DNA of 64,000 nucleotides from CAVVFX01 sp963747535 (GCA_963747535.1 CAVVFX010000023.1:248001-312000), one strand, 5' to 3'; positions 24,246 through 33,375 are shown, counted from the stretch's first letter. The notes: generated by a model from the sequence alone, not told the origin. Made by a program: numbers and translations.

Positions 24246-26468
24246 ATGGACGTGGGCGGCAACGGGCGGCTGCGTTTTGGCAATTTCGAATTCGACTTCC
24301 TGTCCGGGAAGCTTTTCCGCGAGGACCGGGCTGTCAAAATTCAGCCCCAACCTCTTCGTGTTTTGGGTGTGCTGCTCGAGAGGGCTGGTGAGATCGTTTC
24401 TCGCGAGCAATTAAGAACGCGCGTCTGGGGCGATGCGACTTTCGTCGAATTTGACCAGGGCTTAAACTATTGCATTCGTCAAATCCGGGTCGCTTTGCGC
24501 GACGGAGCTTCGGACCCGCTTTATATCGAAACGCTGCCCAAACAGGGCTATCGATTCATCGCCAAGGTAGCTTTCGCGCCGGGCGCTCCCGAGCCGGATG
24601 GCGCAAACCACGCCGGTGCGGAGCCGGCGATCCCAACCCAAATCGACGCAGCCGCAACTGTTGATCCTACACCACCGGATCCCGTCGCCCCGGTGTTCCT
24701 TTCTCCCGCGCTGCCTGCGCGAAAAGTATCTCGATCGCACTTGGCCTTGGGCATCATCGCTGTTCTGTCGATTAGCGGCGTAGCTCTGTATTCTGCTCGT
24801 CGCGTTCATCCGGCTGGAGTGAAGTACACCCAGCTAACCGATTTCACGGATTCCGCGGTCGCTCCAGCCCTGTCGCCGGACGGCCGTATGGTCGCGTTCA
24901 TCCGTGGCAGCAGCAGCTTCCTGTCAGCCGATCAAATTTACGTCAAGGTCCTTCCCAACGGCGAAGCCCGACGCCTCACGGACGACCCTCGCTTGAAATA
25001 CAATCCGGCGTTCACGCCCGATGGGGCCCAGATCGCCTATACCGCGCTGCAGCTTCCCAGTTGGTCCACCTATACAGTTTCCGTTCTCGGCGGCGATTCG
25101 CACCTTTTTCTTAACAATGCCGCCGGACTGACCTGGCTCGACCAGCACCAACTTCTCTTCTCCCGAACCCGCTCAGGCCAGCACATGGGAATCGTCGCCG
25201 GAACGGCGACCGGCCAGGAATTTCGCGATATATATTTCCCACCCCACGAACGGGCCATGGCGCATTACTCCTCGGCTTCTCCCGACCACAGATCGGCTTT
25301 GGTGGTCGAGATGGACGAAAAAGGGGATTGGGCGCCCTGCCGGCTTATTTCCCTCGACGGCCGCTTCGATGCCAGATCAATCGGCCCTCAGGGTTCGTGC
25401 AGATCTACCGGCTGGTCCCCGGACGGGTTGTGGATGTATTTCACGGCGTCGGTGGATGGGCACAGCCACCTGTGGCGCCAGCGCTTTCCGGACGGGGAGC
25501 CAGAGCGAATCACGTCTGGCCCGATCGAAGCGGAGGGAGTAGCCGTAGAGCAGGATGGCCGTTCCATCATCACTTCAATGGGAGTGCATCAAAGCGCCAT
25601 CTGGATTCACGATACCGATGGCGAGCGATCTCTGTCATCGGAGGGAGAAGTAGTGGCGGACATCTCCCCTCCTTCCTTTGACGCGAACGACAGCGTTCTG
25701 TACTACCTTTTGCGGCATGGGTCAGAGGGTTCCGGCCCGGAACTCTGGCGGATGAGGGTCGAGTCCGGCAAGAGTGAAGCGGTGTTCCCAGGGGTCTCCA
25801 TGCTCGCTTACGATGTCTCGTCGGATGGTAAACAAGTGGTCTTTTCCACCGCCAAGCGGGGCGGAGCCATGCAACTTTGGCTCGCCCCTGTCGACCGAAG
25901 CTCGCCCGCGAGACGAATCGGCAATTCCAGCGAAACGCGGCCGCACTTCGGACCGCGTGGGCAGATCTTGTTTCAAGCCGCGGAGGGAAACTTCAACTAC
26001 CTGGAACAGATGAACCCGGACGGGTCCGGGCGTTCGAAGGTGGTTCCATTTCCAATCAACACCCTTCAAGGCATCTCACCCGGACGCCGGTGGGTAATGG
26101 CGAGGGTTCCCGTTCCAGCGAGCACTGGCGTTCGGACCATGGTGATTGCGACCAATGGCGGAACTGCGCAGATCATATGCCCGGATTTCTGTGTTCCGAA
26201 ATGGTCCTCTAACGGAAAGTTTCTGGTGATTCCAGTCGAGGCGCCGTCGCGTACAGGTCTCGGCAGAAGTCTGGCAATTCCTGTTGGGCCCGGAGAAACC
26301 CTGCCGGATCTTCCACGCGGAGGGATCGAGCCGCTCGCCCAAGCCAGTGTTATGCCGGGAGCGCTAACGATCGCGCGAGGTGAACTCGTCCCCGGCAAGG
26401 ACCCCGCACACTTCGCGTACGTGAATACCACGGTGCATCGGAACTTATACCGAATTTCGCTACCCTGA
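24246..26468 (+). CDS. CadC-like transmembrane regulator: winged helix plus PD40/WD40-like beta-propeller
   Basis: 740 residues. Residues about 8-108 form an OmpR/PhoB-type winged helix (LRFGNFEFDFLSGKLFR; VSREQLRTRVWGD; DQGLNYCIRQIRVALRD; YIETLPKQGYRFIAKV). A single transmembrane helix (about 163-182) is followed by TolB/PD40 repeats in the periplasm (SPDGRMVAFIRG, TPDGAQIAYTAL, SPDGLWMYFTAS, SSDGKQVVFSTA). This architecture is very common in Acidobacteriota and is thought to sense a periplasmic signal and act directly on DNA. Target unknown; the divergent secreted-protein gene is a candidate. Confidence 0.9.
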   Translation: MDVGGNGRLRFGNFEFDFLSGKLFREDRAVKIQPQPLRVLGVLLERAGEIVSREQLRTRVWGDATFVEFDQGLNYCIRQIRVALRDGASDPLYIETLPKQGYRFIAKVAFAPGAPEPDGANHAGAEPAIPTQIDAAATVDPTPPDPVAPVFLSPALPARKVSRSHLALGIIAVLSISGVALYSARRVHPAGVKYTQLTDFTDSAVAPALSPDGRMVAFIRGSSSFLSADQIYVKVLPNGEARRLTDDPRLKYNPAFTPDGAQIAYTALQLPSWSTYTVSVLGGDSHLFLNNAAGLTWLDQHQLLFSRTRSGQHMGIVAGTATGQEFRDIYFPPHERAMAHYSSASPDHRSALVVEMDEKGDWAPCRLISLDGRFDARSIGPQGSCRSTGWSPDGLWMYFTASVDGHSHLWRQRFPDGEPERITSGPIEAEGVAVEQDGRSIITSMGVHQSAIWIHDTDGERSLSSEGEVVADISPPSFDANDSVLYYLLRHGSEGSGPELWRMRVESGKSEAVFPGVSMLAYDVSSDGKQVVFSTAKRGGAMQLWLAPVDRSSPARRIGNSSETRPHFGPRGQILFQAAEGNFNYLEQMNPDGSGRSKVVPFPINTLQGISPGRRWVMARVPVPASTGVRTMVIATNGGTAQIICPDFCVPKWSSNGKFLVIPVEAPSRTGLGRSLAIPVGPGETLPDLPRGGIEPLAQASVMPGALTIARGELVPGKDPAHFAYVNTTVHRNLYRISLP

Positions 26469-26500
26469 AATTCTTCGGATCTTCAATCATTTCCCACTGG

Positions 26501-26536
26501 AAACAAACCACTTCTGATCCCAAACGTCTCAAATCT
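26501..26536 (+). repeat. Short duplicated sequence, copy 1
   Basis: AAACAAACCACTTCTGATCC at 26501-26520 and the following 16 bases match 28980-29013 with small indels. The second copy marks the point where a sulfatase gene is cut off. Confidence 0.75.
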
Positions 26537-26585
26537 CAACCAAGTGTCATGAGTTGCAAATTCGTTGACTAAGTAAAACGCCCAA

Positions 26586-26635
26586 CCGTGGGGCAGACCA
26601 TCGTCTTTTGTGGTCTGCCCGGCTGCGCAGCAGCC
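26586..26635 (+). repeat. Double-hairpin repeat, family A, copy 5
   Basis: Perfect 10-bp stem GGGCAGACCA (26591-26600) with TGGTCTGCCC (26611-26620) around TCGTCTTTTG, followed directly by GGCTGC, GCA, GCAGCC (26621-26635), a perfect second hairpin. It is the cleanest full-length copy. Confidence 0.92.
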
Positions 26636-26754
26636 GTAGACTTACGTCGCGAACTTCTAACTCAGGACACTAACGAGGCTCCGCCTCAGACCGACGAGCA
26701 TGTGGGCGTTGTAAGGCGTCGGCTAGACGCGCATGATCGGCCCGCCGCTACGAG

Positions 26755-27129
26755 CTAGGACTCATCGGATGCCAGCACCCGCCGTACAATGCCATCACGC
26801 AATGAAGTTGATGAGGAGGCCCGCTTCCAGCCACCCAGACGCAGGTATGTCAGCAGTTGAGCCTCGTGGAGGGGGGTGATGCGATCAACGGCCTTGACCT
26901 CCACTACTACGGCGTCCGCCACGACCAGATCGAGCCGATAGTCACAATCGAGTTTAAGTCCCTTGTATTGTAGCGGCAGCGGCAGTTCCAACTGGAAGGG
27001 TATTTGGCGCAAAGCTAATTCGTAACAAAGACATTGGACATAAGCAGATTCCAGCAGTCCAGGCCCAATCGTGCAATGCACTTCTATGGCAGCGCCGATA
27101 ATTGCCTCCGTGACTTCATTGACCTTCAT
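26755..27129 (-). CDS. GxxExxY family protein
   Basis: 124 residues. The N-terminal half is typical of the family (NEVTEAIIGAAIEVHCTIGP then GLLESAYVQCLCYELA), with the GxxExxY signature at GLLESAY, and the nuclease-like core KLDCDYRLDLVVADAVVVEV then KAVDRI. Near the C-terminus the expected GLLINF strand is missing; it is present in another frame, bracketed by two indels that restore the frame (WKRASSSTSLRDG). Function of the family is unknown, perhaps nuclease-like. A decayed relative lies on the opposite strand at 27901. Confidence 0.75.
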   Translation of the reverse strand: MKVNEVTEAIIGAAIEVHCTIGPGLLESAYVQCLCYELALRQIPFQLELPLPLQYKGLKLDCDYRLDLVVADAVVVEVKAVDRITPLHEAQLLTYLRLGGWKRASSSTSLRDGIVRRVLASDES

Positions 27130-27173
27130 CGCATGAGTTTATCCTGGTTGCTCTTCTCCCCTGGGCTCCTTTT

Positions 27174-27250
27174 CTCTGCGACCTCCGCGCCTGCGGTCGA
27201 CCCCAGCGTCCGGTTCAATGATTAATCGCAGAGACGCAGACGGCGCAGAG
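27174..27250. repeat. Palindromic GCAGAG-type element, copy 2
   Basis: The arm at 27174-27197 (CTCTGCGACCTCCGCG and on) is imperfectly complementary to 27225-27250, with a 27-base spacer. The shared words CTCTGCG/CGCAGAG link it with the elements near 9.6 and 39.2 kb. It lies between the GxxExxY gene and the transposase-like remnant. Confidence 0.6.
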
Positions 27251-27359
27251 GGAGCATCTATCGTGACCCAACTGCTAATGCGGCGAAACGCCAACGCGCA
27301 AGCAAACTGATCGCAGGCTCCGCTTGCGTGCATGAGATGGAAGGTATTCAATAACCTCC

Positions 27360-27866
27360 ATGAGTGGGACCACCGTAAGGCGATCGCCCGGCCGTAAAGG
27401 CACTCCGCAAGCGGAGCCGCCATCGAAATTACCACAGACCGTGGCCGAAGTATTGGACCGGCACGTGACGCTGCAAGTGGAATCGATCGACCGCATGTAT
27501 TTGAACGTAATCGTAGGCCGATTGCAGATCCTGGAGGGGGCACTTCGCTTCCTTCGTGGGCAACGAGCCTCGGCTCTCCGCTTCGCCGATCCGATGGTTC
27601 AGAGCCTCTGGAACGCTTTACTGCTTTTCGATCTGTTGCCGGCCGGATTCTCCAACCGGGACCTGCGGCGCAAATTGGCCGACTTGCGGGGCCAGCCCGT
27701 CGCTCAATTCACCCAAGGCCGTATGACCTATCAACTGCGCCGGCTCCGCCTTCACGGGCCGCAGAATTCTGGAGTAAGTGCGGGTACAAAAAGCGGCGAC
27801 GCCGGAATCCGAATTTCGTGAGTTGGTAGCGATGGGTCTTGGGAATCCGTTCGATCAGGCCGTGCG
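27360..27866 (+). pseudogene. Transposase-like gene remnant with internal deletion and inverted 3' segment
   Basis: The frame 27360-27821 joins an N-terminal block (VTLQVESIDRMYLNVIVGRL) directly to a C-terminal block (SLWNALLLFDLLPAGFSNRD then LRRKLADL and GRMTYQLRRLRLHG); in family members these blocks are separated by a few hundred residues. After RLRLHG the expected continuation (LIERIPKTHRYQLTKFGFR) is found on the minus strand at about 27800-27866, so about 110 bases have been flipped. The flipped part also carries a frameshift before VAAFCTRTYSRIL. The family call is from memory of this widespread motif order. Confidence 0.65.
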
Positions 27867-27900
27867 TCGGACCGGTGTGAACGGCGATAGACTCACGCTT

Positions 27901-28269
27901 GTGAAGGTGAACGAGATAACCGAAGCCGTGATCGGTGCGGCGATCGAAGTGCGTCGCGCCCTTGGACCTGGGCTGTTGTAGGGCCTCCATCCAATGCCTC
28001 TGCTAAGAACTCACCTTGCGGAAGACACCTTTTGAGTTGGAACTGCCTCTACCGTTAGTTTACAAAGGACTCAAACTCGTTTGCGGATCTCGCGTCGACC
28101 TGGCAGAGGTCGGCGCCGTAGTCGCGGAGGTCAAAGCGGTTGAACGTCTCTTCTCCCGTGCATCAAGTTCAACTCCTCACGTACCTGCGCTTGGGCCGGC
28201 TGGAAGGCTGGTCTTCTAATCTCACTTTCCCAGATCGCGACTTCCTGGGGCTCAGGCATAAGTTCTTCG
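27901..28269 (+). pseudogene. Decayed GxxExxY family gene
   Basis: The frame opens with GTG 27901 (KVNEITEAVIGAAIEVRRAL then GPGLL) and stops at 27981 where the signature E should follow. Similarity resumes downstream in other frames: TPFELELPLPLVYKGLKLVC, RVDLAEVGAVVAEVKAVERL, and LLTYLRLG. At least two frameshifts and a stop are present. It is homologous to the minus-strand gene at 26755. Confidence 0.75.
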
Positions 28270-28292
28270 TGTAGGGACCTTTAGCGGGCGCG

Positions 28293-28607
28293 CTATCCCC
28301 TCGCTAGCGCAACACGCCAGCGTGCTCTGAGGAGTTCAACTTCCATCAGAGCGTCCTCGATATCGCTTTCGTTCAGTTCCCAATTCTCGGTGAATCGGCG
28401 GATAGTGAGCGCGCCGAAATCATGGTGCAGGTCCGCGGCGCGGTTTTCGTCGCCCAGGTAATCCTGGAGGATGCTATGAGCCCATTCGCCTTTGCGTCGG
28501 GGCAGATCCAGCGGGCGCACGGGTTGATCGGGCCTTTTCACGACTACTTCCCAGCCTTCGGCGACCCGATAGCCTCGATAGGTTACCTTGCGTACGTTCC
28601 AGTACAT
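28293..28607 (-). CDS. Small protein resembling DUF6166
   Basis: 104 residues. The N-terminal part (YRGYRVAEGWEVVVKRPDQP then VRPLDLPR) and the later segment SILQDYLGDENRAADLHHDF followed by ENWELNESDIEDAL match the layout of the small DUF6166 proteins that occur on plasmids and islands. Function unknown. It sits among decayed genes, which supports an accessory origin, but its own frame is intact. Confidence 0.55.
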   Translation of the reverse strand: MYWNVRKVTYRGYRVAEGWEVVVKRPDQPVRPLDLPRRKGEWAHSILQDYLGDENRAADLHHDFGALTIRRFTENWELNESDIEDALMEVELLRARWRVALARG

Positions 28608-28743
28608 TGTAGTGTCTTAGTTCATGATCACATGGCGCGGGCACACTTCACCCGCAATCTGCCTGGAACGGCACCTAATATTTTGAATCCGCCTCATTGC
28701 GATCTGCATCGTCGTCCGCCGTAACTCAAAAAGAACACATCAA

Positions 28744-28996
28744 AATGGCTCTCAAAGAATACCAACCAGGAACCGCATTCAACGGCGTCATCGGACGGAC
28801 CTTCGATGTCTCGAGCCCCGCATGGCCCGAACCGCTGCGGGCGAAAGAAGGCGCACCCAACGTCCTGTTCATCGTACAGGACGATACCGGCTTTGGCCAG
28901 ATGGGCTGCTACGGTAGCCCTATCGCCACGCCGAACATCGACGCCCTCGCCAAAGAGGGCTTGCTTTTTAATAATATGCAAACAAACCACTTCTGA
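28744..28996 (+). pseudogene. Arylsulfatase, N-terminal fragment
   Basis: 83 codons encode the start of a type I sulfatase: VLFIVQDDTGFGQMGCYG contains the metal-binding Asp pair, and ATPNIDALAKEGLLFNNM leads to the strand just before the active site. The catalytic CxPxR motif, which should follow within about ten residues, is missing; instead the frame ends QTNHF at a sequence duplicated from 26501. The remaining three quarters of the gene are absent. 28997-29354 contains no recognisable gene. Confidence 0.85.
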
Positions 28997-29354
28997 TCCA
29001 AACGCTCAAATCCCGGTCCGCCATCTGGTATCACTGAATCAGCAGGCCATATCTATGTCCAGCGACGACGTTCTCAACTTCAACACTTCAACGCCGCCCG
29101 TCTTGACCTCATCTCGCGCCTGGACCGGCTTTCCGCTGCACCGCTCACAAAAGCTTTTTACACATATGAAGCCACTTTATGATTCCCTTATGCTGCTGGC
29201 CCGCAAGCGCACCCGCCGCCCGGCCTATCCTTATCCGGCAAGCCGACCCTGATCTACCCCTACGCATCCTCGTTCCACCGTGCTATAGTGAGTTCGATTC
29301 ACCTTAAGATCCCGTGTTGCCTCTGTTACTTAACTCACGAAAGGCAGGTGCTTT

Positions 29355-29999
29355 ATGACCAAACCTCCTGACTCCCCTCCCGACAAGAAGAATAAAGCCG
29401 CTTTTTCCCGGCGTGGATTCATCAAAGGCGCGTCGCTCGCCGGCGGAGCGCTCTCCACCGCCATCCTCGAAACGCCGGCTGAGGCTGCCAAAGCCGCCGG
29501 CAACGCAGTCGGTCCGTCAGCCGTATCCATTTCGCTCAAGATCAATGGTAAGTCGGTCCCGTTGACCGTCGAACCGCGGACCACGCTGCTCGACGCCATG
29601 CGTAACAACATGGGCCTCACCGGCGTAAAACGCGTCTGTGATCGTGGAACCTGCGGCGCGTGCACCGCCATCATCGATGGCAAAGCGGTGTATAGCTGCA
29701 CCACGCTGGCCATCGACGCGCAAGGCAAGAATATCGAAACCATCGAAGGGTTCACCTCCGACACCAAGATGCATCCCGTCTCTATGGCCTTCGTGAACAA
29801 CGACGGCCAGCAATGCGGGTACTGCACGCCCGGCTTCGTGGTGGCTGCCAAGAATTTCCTGGACCGCCATCCCAACCCCACCTATGAAGACGTGGAAAAG
29901 GGACTCGGCGGCAATCTCTGCCGTTGCGGGACCTACGTAGGCGTGCGTGCTGCTGTCCTCGAAGCCTCGAAAAATATGAAGGGAGGGAAAAATGGCTGA
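29355..29999 (+). CDS. Molybdenum hydroxylase, iron-sulfur subunit (Tat-exported)
   Basis: 214 residues. A twin-arginine signal (AFSRRGFIKGASLAGGALS) is followed by a plant-type [2Fe-2S] domain with Cys95, Cys100, Cys103 and Cys115 and an alpha-helical [2Fe-2S] domain with Cys154, Cys157, Cys189 and Cys191. This is the layout of the small subunit of periplasmic aldehyde oxidoreductases (PaoA-like) and xanthine dehydrogenases. It passes electrons from the molybdenum site to FAD. The next gene starts within its last eight bases, so the three subunits form an operon and probably leave the cell as one folded complex on this Tat signal. Confidence 0.93.
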   Translation: MTKPPDSPPDKKNKAAFSRRGFIKGASLAGGALSTAILETPAEAAKAAGNAVGPSAVSISLKINGKSVPLTVEPRTTLLDAMRNNMGLTGVKRVCDRGTCGACTAIIDGKAVYSCTTLAIDAQGKNIETIEGFTSDTKMHPVSMAFVNNDGQQCGYCTPGFVVAAKNFLDRHPNPTYEDVEKGLGGNLCRCGTYVGVRAAVLEASKNMKGGKNG

Positions 30000-32136
30000 G
30001 ACCAATTACCAATATCCGCCGATGGAAGAACGGCGCGTGATCGGCAAGACACCAACTCGCCTCGATGGACCCCAGAAATCGACTGGCAAAGCCAAATACT
30101 CATCGGACTACTGGAGCAAGGACCTGGTCTTCGGCGTCCTGATGGGCTCGCCCGTGGCTCATGGCCGCGTGAAGAGCATCGATTCCAGCGCCGCCAAAGC
30201 GACGCCGGGTGTCACCGCGGTCTACGAAATCGCCAAGGTCGGCGACGAGATCCAGTGGGCCGGCGCCGAAATCGTGGCGGTCGCGGCCGAACGCGAAGAA
30301 ATTGCTCGCGACGCGGTCCGCAAGGTCAAAATCGACTGGGAGATCATGGATCACCTGGTCAACGAAAACGACCTGAAAGCCGCTGGCAAACGCGCGAAAG
30401 CAGCCGGCGAGCAAGTCACCGGTGATCCCGACAAGGCCTTCACGGACGCGGGTGTGGTCGTGTCCGAAGGGCATTATGCCATCCCGGTCATCACCCATTG
30501 CTGCCTCGAGCCGCACGGCCAGACCATCCAGTGGGACGGCAATTCCATGAACTACTGGCCGTCTACCCAGAACGTCTCCGGCATCGGCACCGACATCGCC
30601 AATCTGCTGAAGTTCGCTCCCGAAAAGATCGACGTCGAGATGCAGTACATCGGCGGCGGCTTCGGCAGCAAATTCTCGGCCGACCGCTGGGGTGTGGTCT
30701 GCGCCAATTTATCGAAGATGAGCGGTGGCAAGCCTGTCAAGATGTTCCTCGACCGCAATGTCGAACTCATGATCGCCGGCAACCGTCCCTCGGGCTTCGC
30801 CAATATTAAGGTCGCGGCCAAATCGGACGGCACGCTGGTCGCGTGGCAGTCCCAATCCTGGGCCACTGGCGGGATCGGCGGCGGTGGCATGCCTCCCATC
30901 CCCTATGTGTTCACCGAAATTCCCAACAAGCGCATGAACCATAGCGCGGTCGCGGTCAACGCCGGCCCATCGCGCGCCTGGCGTGCTCCCAACCATCCGC
31001 AAGCCGCCTATCTGACCTACAGCGCCCTCGAGGATCTCGCGGCCAAGCTCAAGATGGATCCGGTCGAGATGCACCGGAAGAACCTCGGTCTCACCGGCCG
31101 CGCCGACACTTATGCTTATCAGCTCACCAAGGCTTCCGAGCTGATGGACTGGCAGAAAAAGTGGCACCAGCGCGGCGATTCCGGACCCGGACCTCTTGTC
31201 AAAGGCCTCGGCGTATCGCTTGCTACCTGGGGCGGCGCAGGCCACAACAGTAAGTGTCAGACCACCATCTTTCCCAATGGCAACGTGGTAGTCGAGCTGG
31301 GGTCGCAGGATCTCGGCACCGGAACGCGCACCATCATCACGCAAGTGGCAGCGGAAACCCTGGGCCTGCCTATGGCCGGCATTACGCTCAAGATCGGCAG
31401 CAATAAGTATCCGGTTTCGGGCGGTTCGGGCGGTTCTACTACCGTCGGCGGCGTCTCGGCATCCACTCGCAAATCCACCGTGAACGCGTTGAACAAGCTG
31501 TTCGAAGCGGTCGCGCCCGGGATGAATGTTCCGGCGGACCAACTGATCGCGGTCGATCAACGCATTCAGGTGAAAGGCAACGCGTCGAAGAGCCTGACCT
31601 GGAATCAGGCCTGCTCGAAGCTCGGTGTCAACAACATCTCCGAGATGGGCGAGCACGACTCGCGCAAACCCGACGGTCTCACCACCGGACAGGTCGGCGG
31701 CGTGCAGATGGCCGAAGTATCGGTCGATCTCGATACCGGCATCGTCAAGATGGTGAAGTTCGTCGCGGTGCATGACGTCGGCCTGGTGATCAATCCTCGC
31801 CTTTCGGAAAGCCAGGTCAACGGTGCGATCATCATGGGAATCTGCGGCGCTCTGATGGAAGAGCGTGTGATGGATTCACAAACTGGCCGCATGCTGAATG
31901 CCGATATGGAGTTCTACAAACTGGCCGGTATCGGCGATATCGGCGAGATCGTGGCCCACATGGACGTTCGTCCGGAGAACGATAAGCGCGGTGTTATCGG
32001 ACTCGGTGAGCCCTGTGCAGTCGGAGTGATCGCGGCAATTGGAAATGCTGTGGCGAATGCCATAGGAGTCCGGGTGCCGCAAGTGCCGGTGACCCCCAGG
32101 CGGGTGCTTGCCGCCCTCGAAAGGAGGAATGCATAA
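29992..32136 (+). CDS. Molybdenum hydroxylase, molybdopterin-binding large subunit
   Basis: 714 residues of the xanthine dehydrogenase/aldehyde oxidase family. Recognisable segments: RRVIGKTPTRLDGPQKSTGK, a GGGFGSKF glycine loop, SRAWRAPNHPQAAY, and GVIGLGEPCAVGVIAAIGNA, whose Glu in GLGEP is the catalytic base. No signal peptide of its own. Substrate is not evident: the residues that mark xanthine binding are not apparent, and PaoC-like aldehyde oxidation is the default. The stop abuts the ATG of the FAD subunit gene. Confidence 0.93.
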   Translation: MAETNYQYPPMEERRVIGKTPTRLDGPQKSTGKAKYSSDYWSKDLVFGVLMGSPVAHGRVKSIDSSAAKATPGVTAVYEIAKVGDEIQWAGAEIVAVAAEREEIARDAVRKVKIDWEIMDHLVNENDLKAAGKRAKAAGEQVTGDPDKAFTDAGVVVSEGHYAIPVITHCCLEPHGQTIQWDGNSMNYWPSTQNVSGIGTDIANLLKFAPEKIDVEMQYIGGGFGSKFSADRWGVVCANLSKMSGGKPVKMFLDRNVELMIAGNRPSGFANIKVAAKSDGTLVAWQSQSWATGGIGGGGMPPIPYVFTEIPNKRMNHSAVAVNAGPSRAWRAPNHPQAAYLTYSALEDLAAKLKMDPVEMHRKNLGLTGRADTYAYQLTKASELMDWQKKWHQRGDSGPGPLVKGLGVSLATWGGAGHNSKCQTTIFPNGNVVVELGSQDLGTGTRTIITQVAAETLGLPMAGITLKIGSNKYPVSGGSGGSTTVGGVSASTRKSTVNALNKLFEAVAPGMNVPADQLIAVDQRIQVKGNASKSLTWNQACSKLGVNNISEMGEHDSRKPDGLTTGQVGGVQMAEVSVDLDTGIVKMVKFVAVHDVGLVINPRLSESQVNGAIIMGICGALMEERVMDSQTGRMLNADMEFYKLAGIGDIGEIVAHMDVRPENDKRGVIGLGEPCAVGVIAAIGNAVANAIGVRVPQVPVTPRRVLAALERRNA

Positions 32137-33114
32137 ATGGAGAATTTTGCCTACGCCAGCCCGTCCAGCGTCAAAGACGCCACCGGGATGCTCTCCAATA
32201 AGTGGGGAGAAGTGGAAGTGCTCGCCGGCGGGACCGACCTCATCAGCATGATGAAGGAGTATCTCGTCACGCCTCGCCTCGTCGTCAACGTGAAGGGCAT
32301 CAAGGAGCTTCACGGCATCACCGGAGCCAAGAACTCCATCCGCATCGGCGCCGCGGTCTCCCTCGATGAGATTGCGGAGAGCCCGCTAATCGCCAAGAGT
32401 CTGCCCTCGCTGCACGAAGCGGCCTTGGGCGTCTCAAGCCCGCAGATCCGTAACATGGGAACCGTTGGCGGTGACCTCTGCCAGCGCCCGCGTTGCTGGT
32501 ATTACCGGCAAGGCTACGGCCTCCTGGCCAAGGGTCCGGACGGCAAGTCGCTGGTCCCCGGCGGCGAGAATCAGTATCACGCCATTCTCGGCAATAGCGG
32601 CCCGGCTTACTTCGTCAGTGCTTCGAGTTTCGGCCCGGCGTTGGTAGCTTTGAATGCGACCATTCGCCTGGTTTCGTCCACCGGATCGCGGGATGTTGAG
32701 GCGGAGAAGTTCTTCGTCACCCCAACAGCGGAAGGCGCGCGGGAGATCGCGATGCTGCCCAACGAAATCATCACCGAGATCCATGTCCCGTTGGGTACTC
32801 ACAATTCGACGTACGAAGTCCGTGAGAAGGCGGCGCTCGATTGGCCCCTGGCTGCGGCTTCGGTCTCGCTGAAGATGAGCGGCGGCACTGTCCAGTCGGC
32901 GCGCGTGGTCTTGGGGCACGTAGCGCCCACGCCGTGGCTCGCCGAAGCAGCCGGTCAGTCGTTGGCCGGTAAACCGCTAAACGCAGCGTCAGCCGAGGCG
33001 GCCGCCAAGCAGGCAACCACTGGCGCGACTCCGCTGAGCAACAACGCATACAAAGTCAAACTCGCCCAGGTCGCAGTGAAACGCGCTCTCCTGGCGGCAG
33101 GGAGCGCCGCGTAA
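32137..33114 (+). CDS. Molybdenum hydroxylase, FAD-binding subunit
   Basis: 325 residues. FAD-binding segments EVLAGGTDLISMMKEYL and IRNMGTVGGDLCQRPRCWYY are clear. The Cys in the CQRPRCWYYR segment, with others nearby, suggests the extra [4Fe-4S] cluster known in PaoB-type subunits. The gene starts immediately after the large-subunit stop and its own stop abuts the next small gene. Confidence 0.92.
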   Translation: MENFAYASPSSVKDATGMLSNKWGEVEVLAGGTDLISMMKEYLVTPRLVVNVKGIKELHGITGAKNSIRIGAAVSLDEIAESPLIAKSLPSLHEAALGVSSPQIRNMGTVGGDLCQRPRCWYYRQGYGLLAKGPDGKSLVPGGENQYHAILGNSGPAYFVSASSFGPALVALNATIRLVSSTGSRDVEAEKFFVTPTAEGAREIAMLPNEIITEIHVPLGTHNSTYEVREKAALDWPLAAASVSLKMSGGTVQSARVVLGHVAPTPWLAEAAGQSLAGKPLNAASAEAAAKQATTGATPLSNNAYKVKLAQVAVKRALLAAGSAA

Positions 33115-33345
33115 ATGAACCCCGATCTCGGCGAGCGGTCCGGATTGACTCGGGTAGGTATGGACCGCTGCCGTAATCTCCGCTGGAAAGGTTTGTACAT
33201 CGAAGCCGTGTGGGACCCCGCGGTCCCGCACGGCAACGATCGATCCTTCTGGTGCCAGCACACCTGCAACTGTCTCGGTCCGGATAGCAAACTGGCCGAC
33301 GACTACGAATGCCACCCCGCCCGCGCCTGCTACGAACCCCTGTAA
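33115..33345 (+). CDS. Small Cys-containing protein of the molybdenum hydroxylase operon
   Basis: 76 residues, ATG directly after the FAD-subunit stop. Six Cys residues are arranged as C-x(27)-C-x(3)-C-x-C-x(12)-C-x(5)-C across the segments MDRCRNLRWKGLYIEAVWDP, FWCQHTCNCLGPDSKLADD and YECHPARACYEPL. Small proteins with this pattern occur beside other genes of this type, by recollection. A metal or cluster-binding role, or an assembly factor, is possible. No signal peptide. Confidence 0.65.
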   Translation: MNPDLGERSGLTRVGMDRCRNLRWKGLYIEAVWDPAVPHGNDRSFWCQHTCNCLGPDSKLADDYECHPARACYEPL

Positions 33346-33375
33346 GCCCACCCTGGTTCGGCCATTTCAGCCAAA

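Noticed and set aside
30709..31773. 354-codon open frame on the minus strand
   Set aside because: Antisense to the molybdopterin subunit, with composition typical of a shadow frame and no motif.
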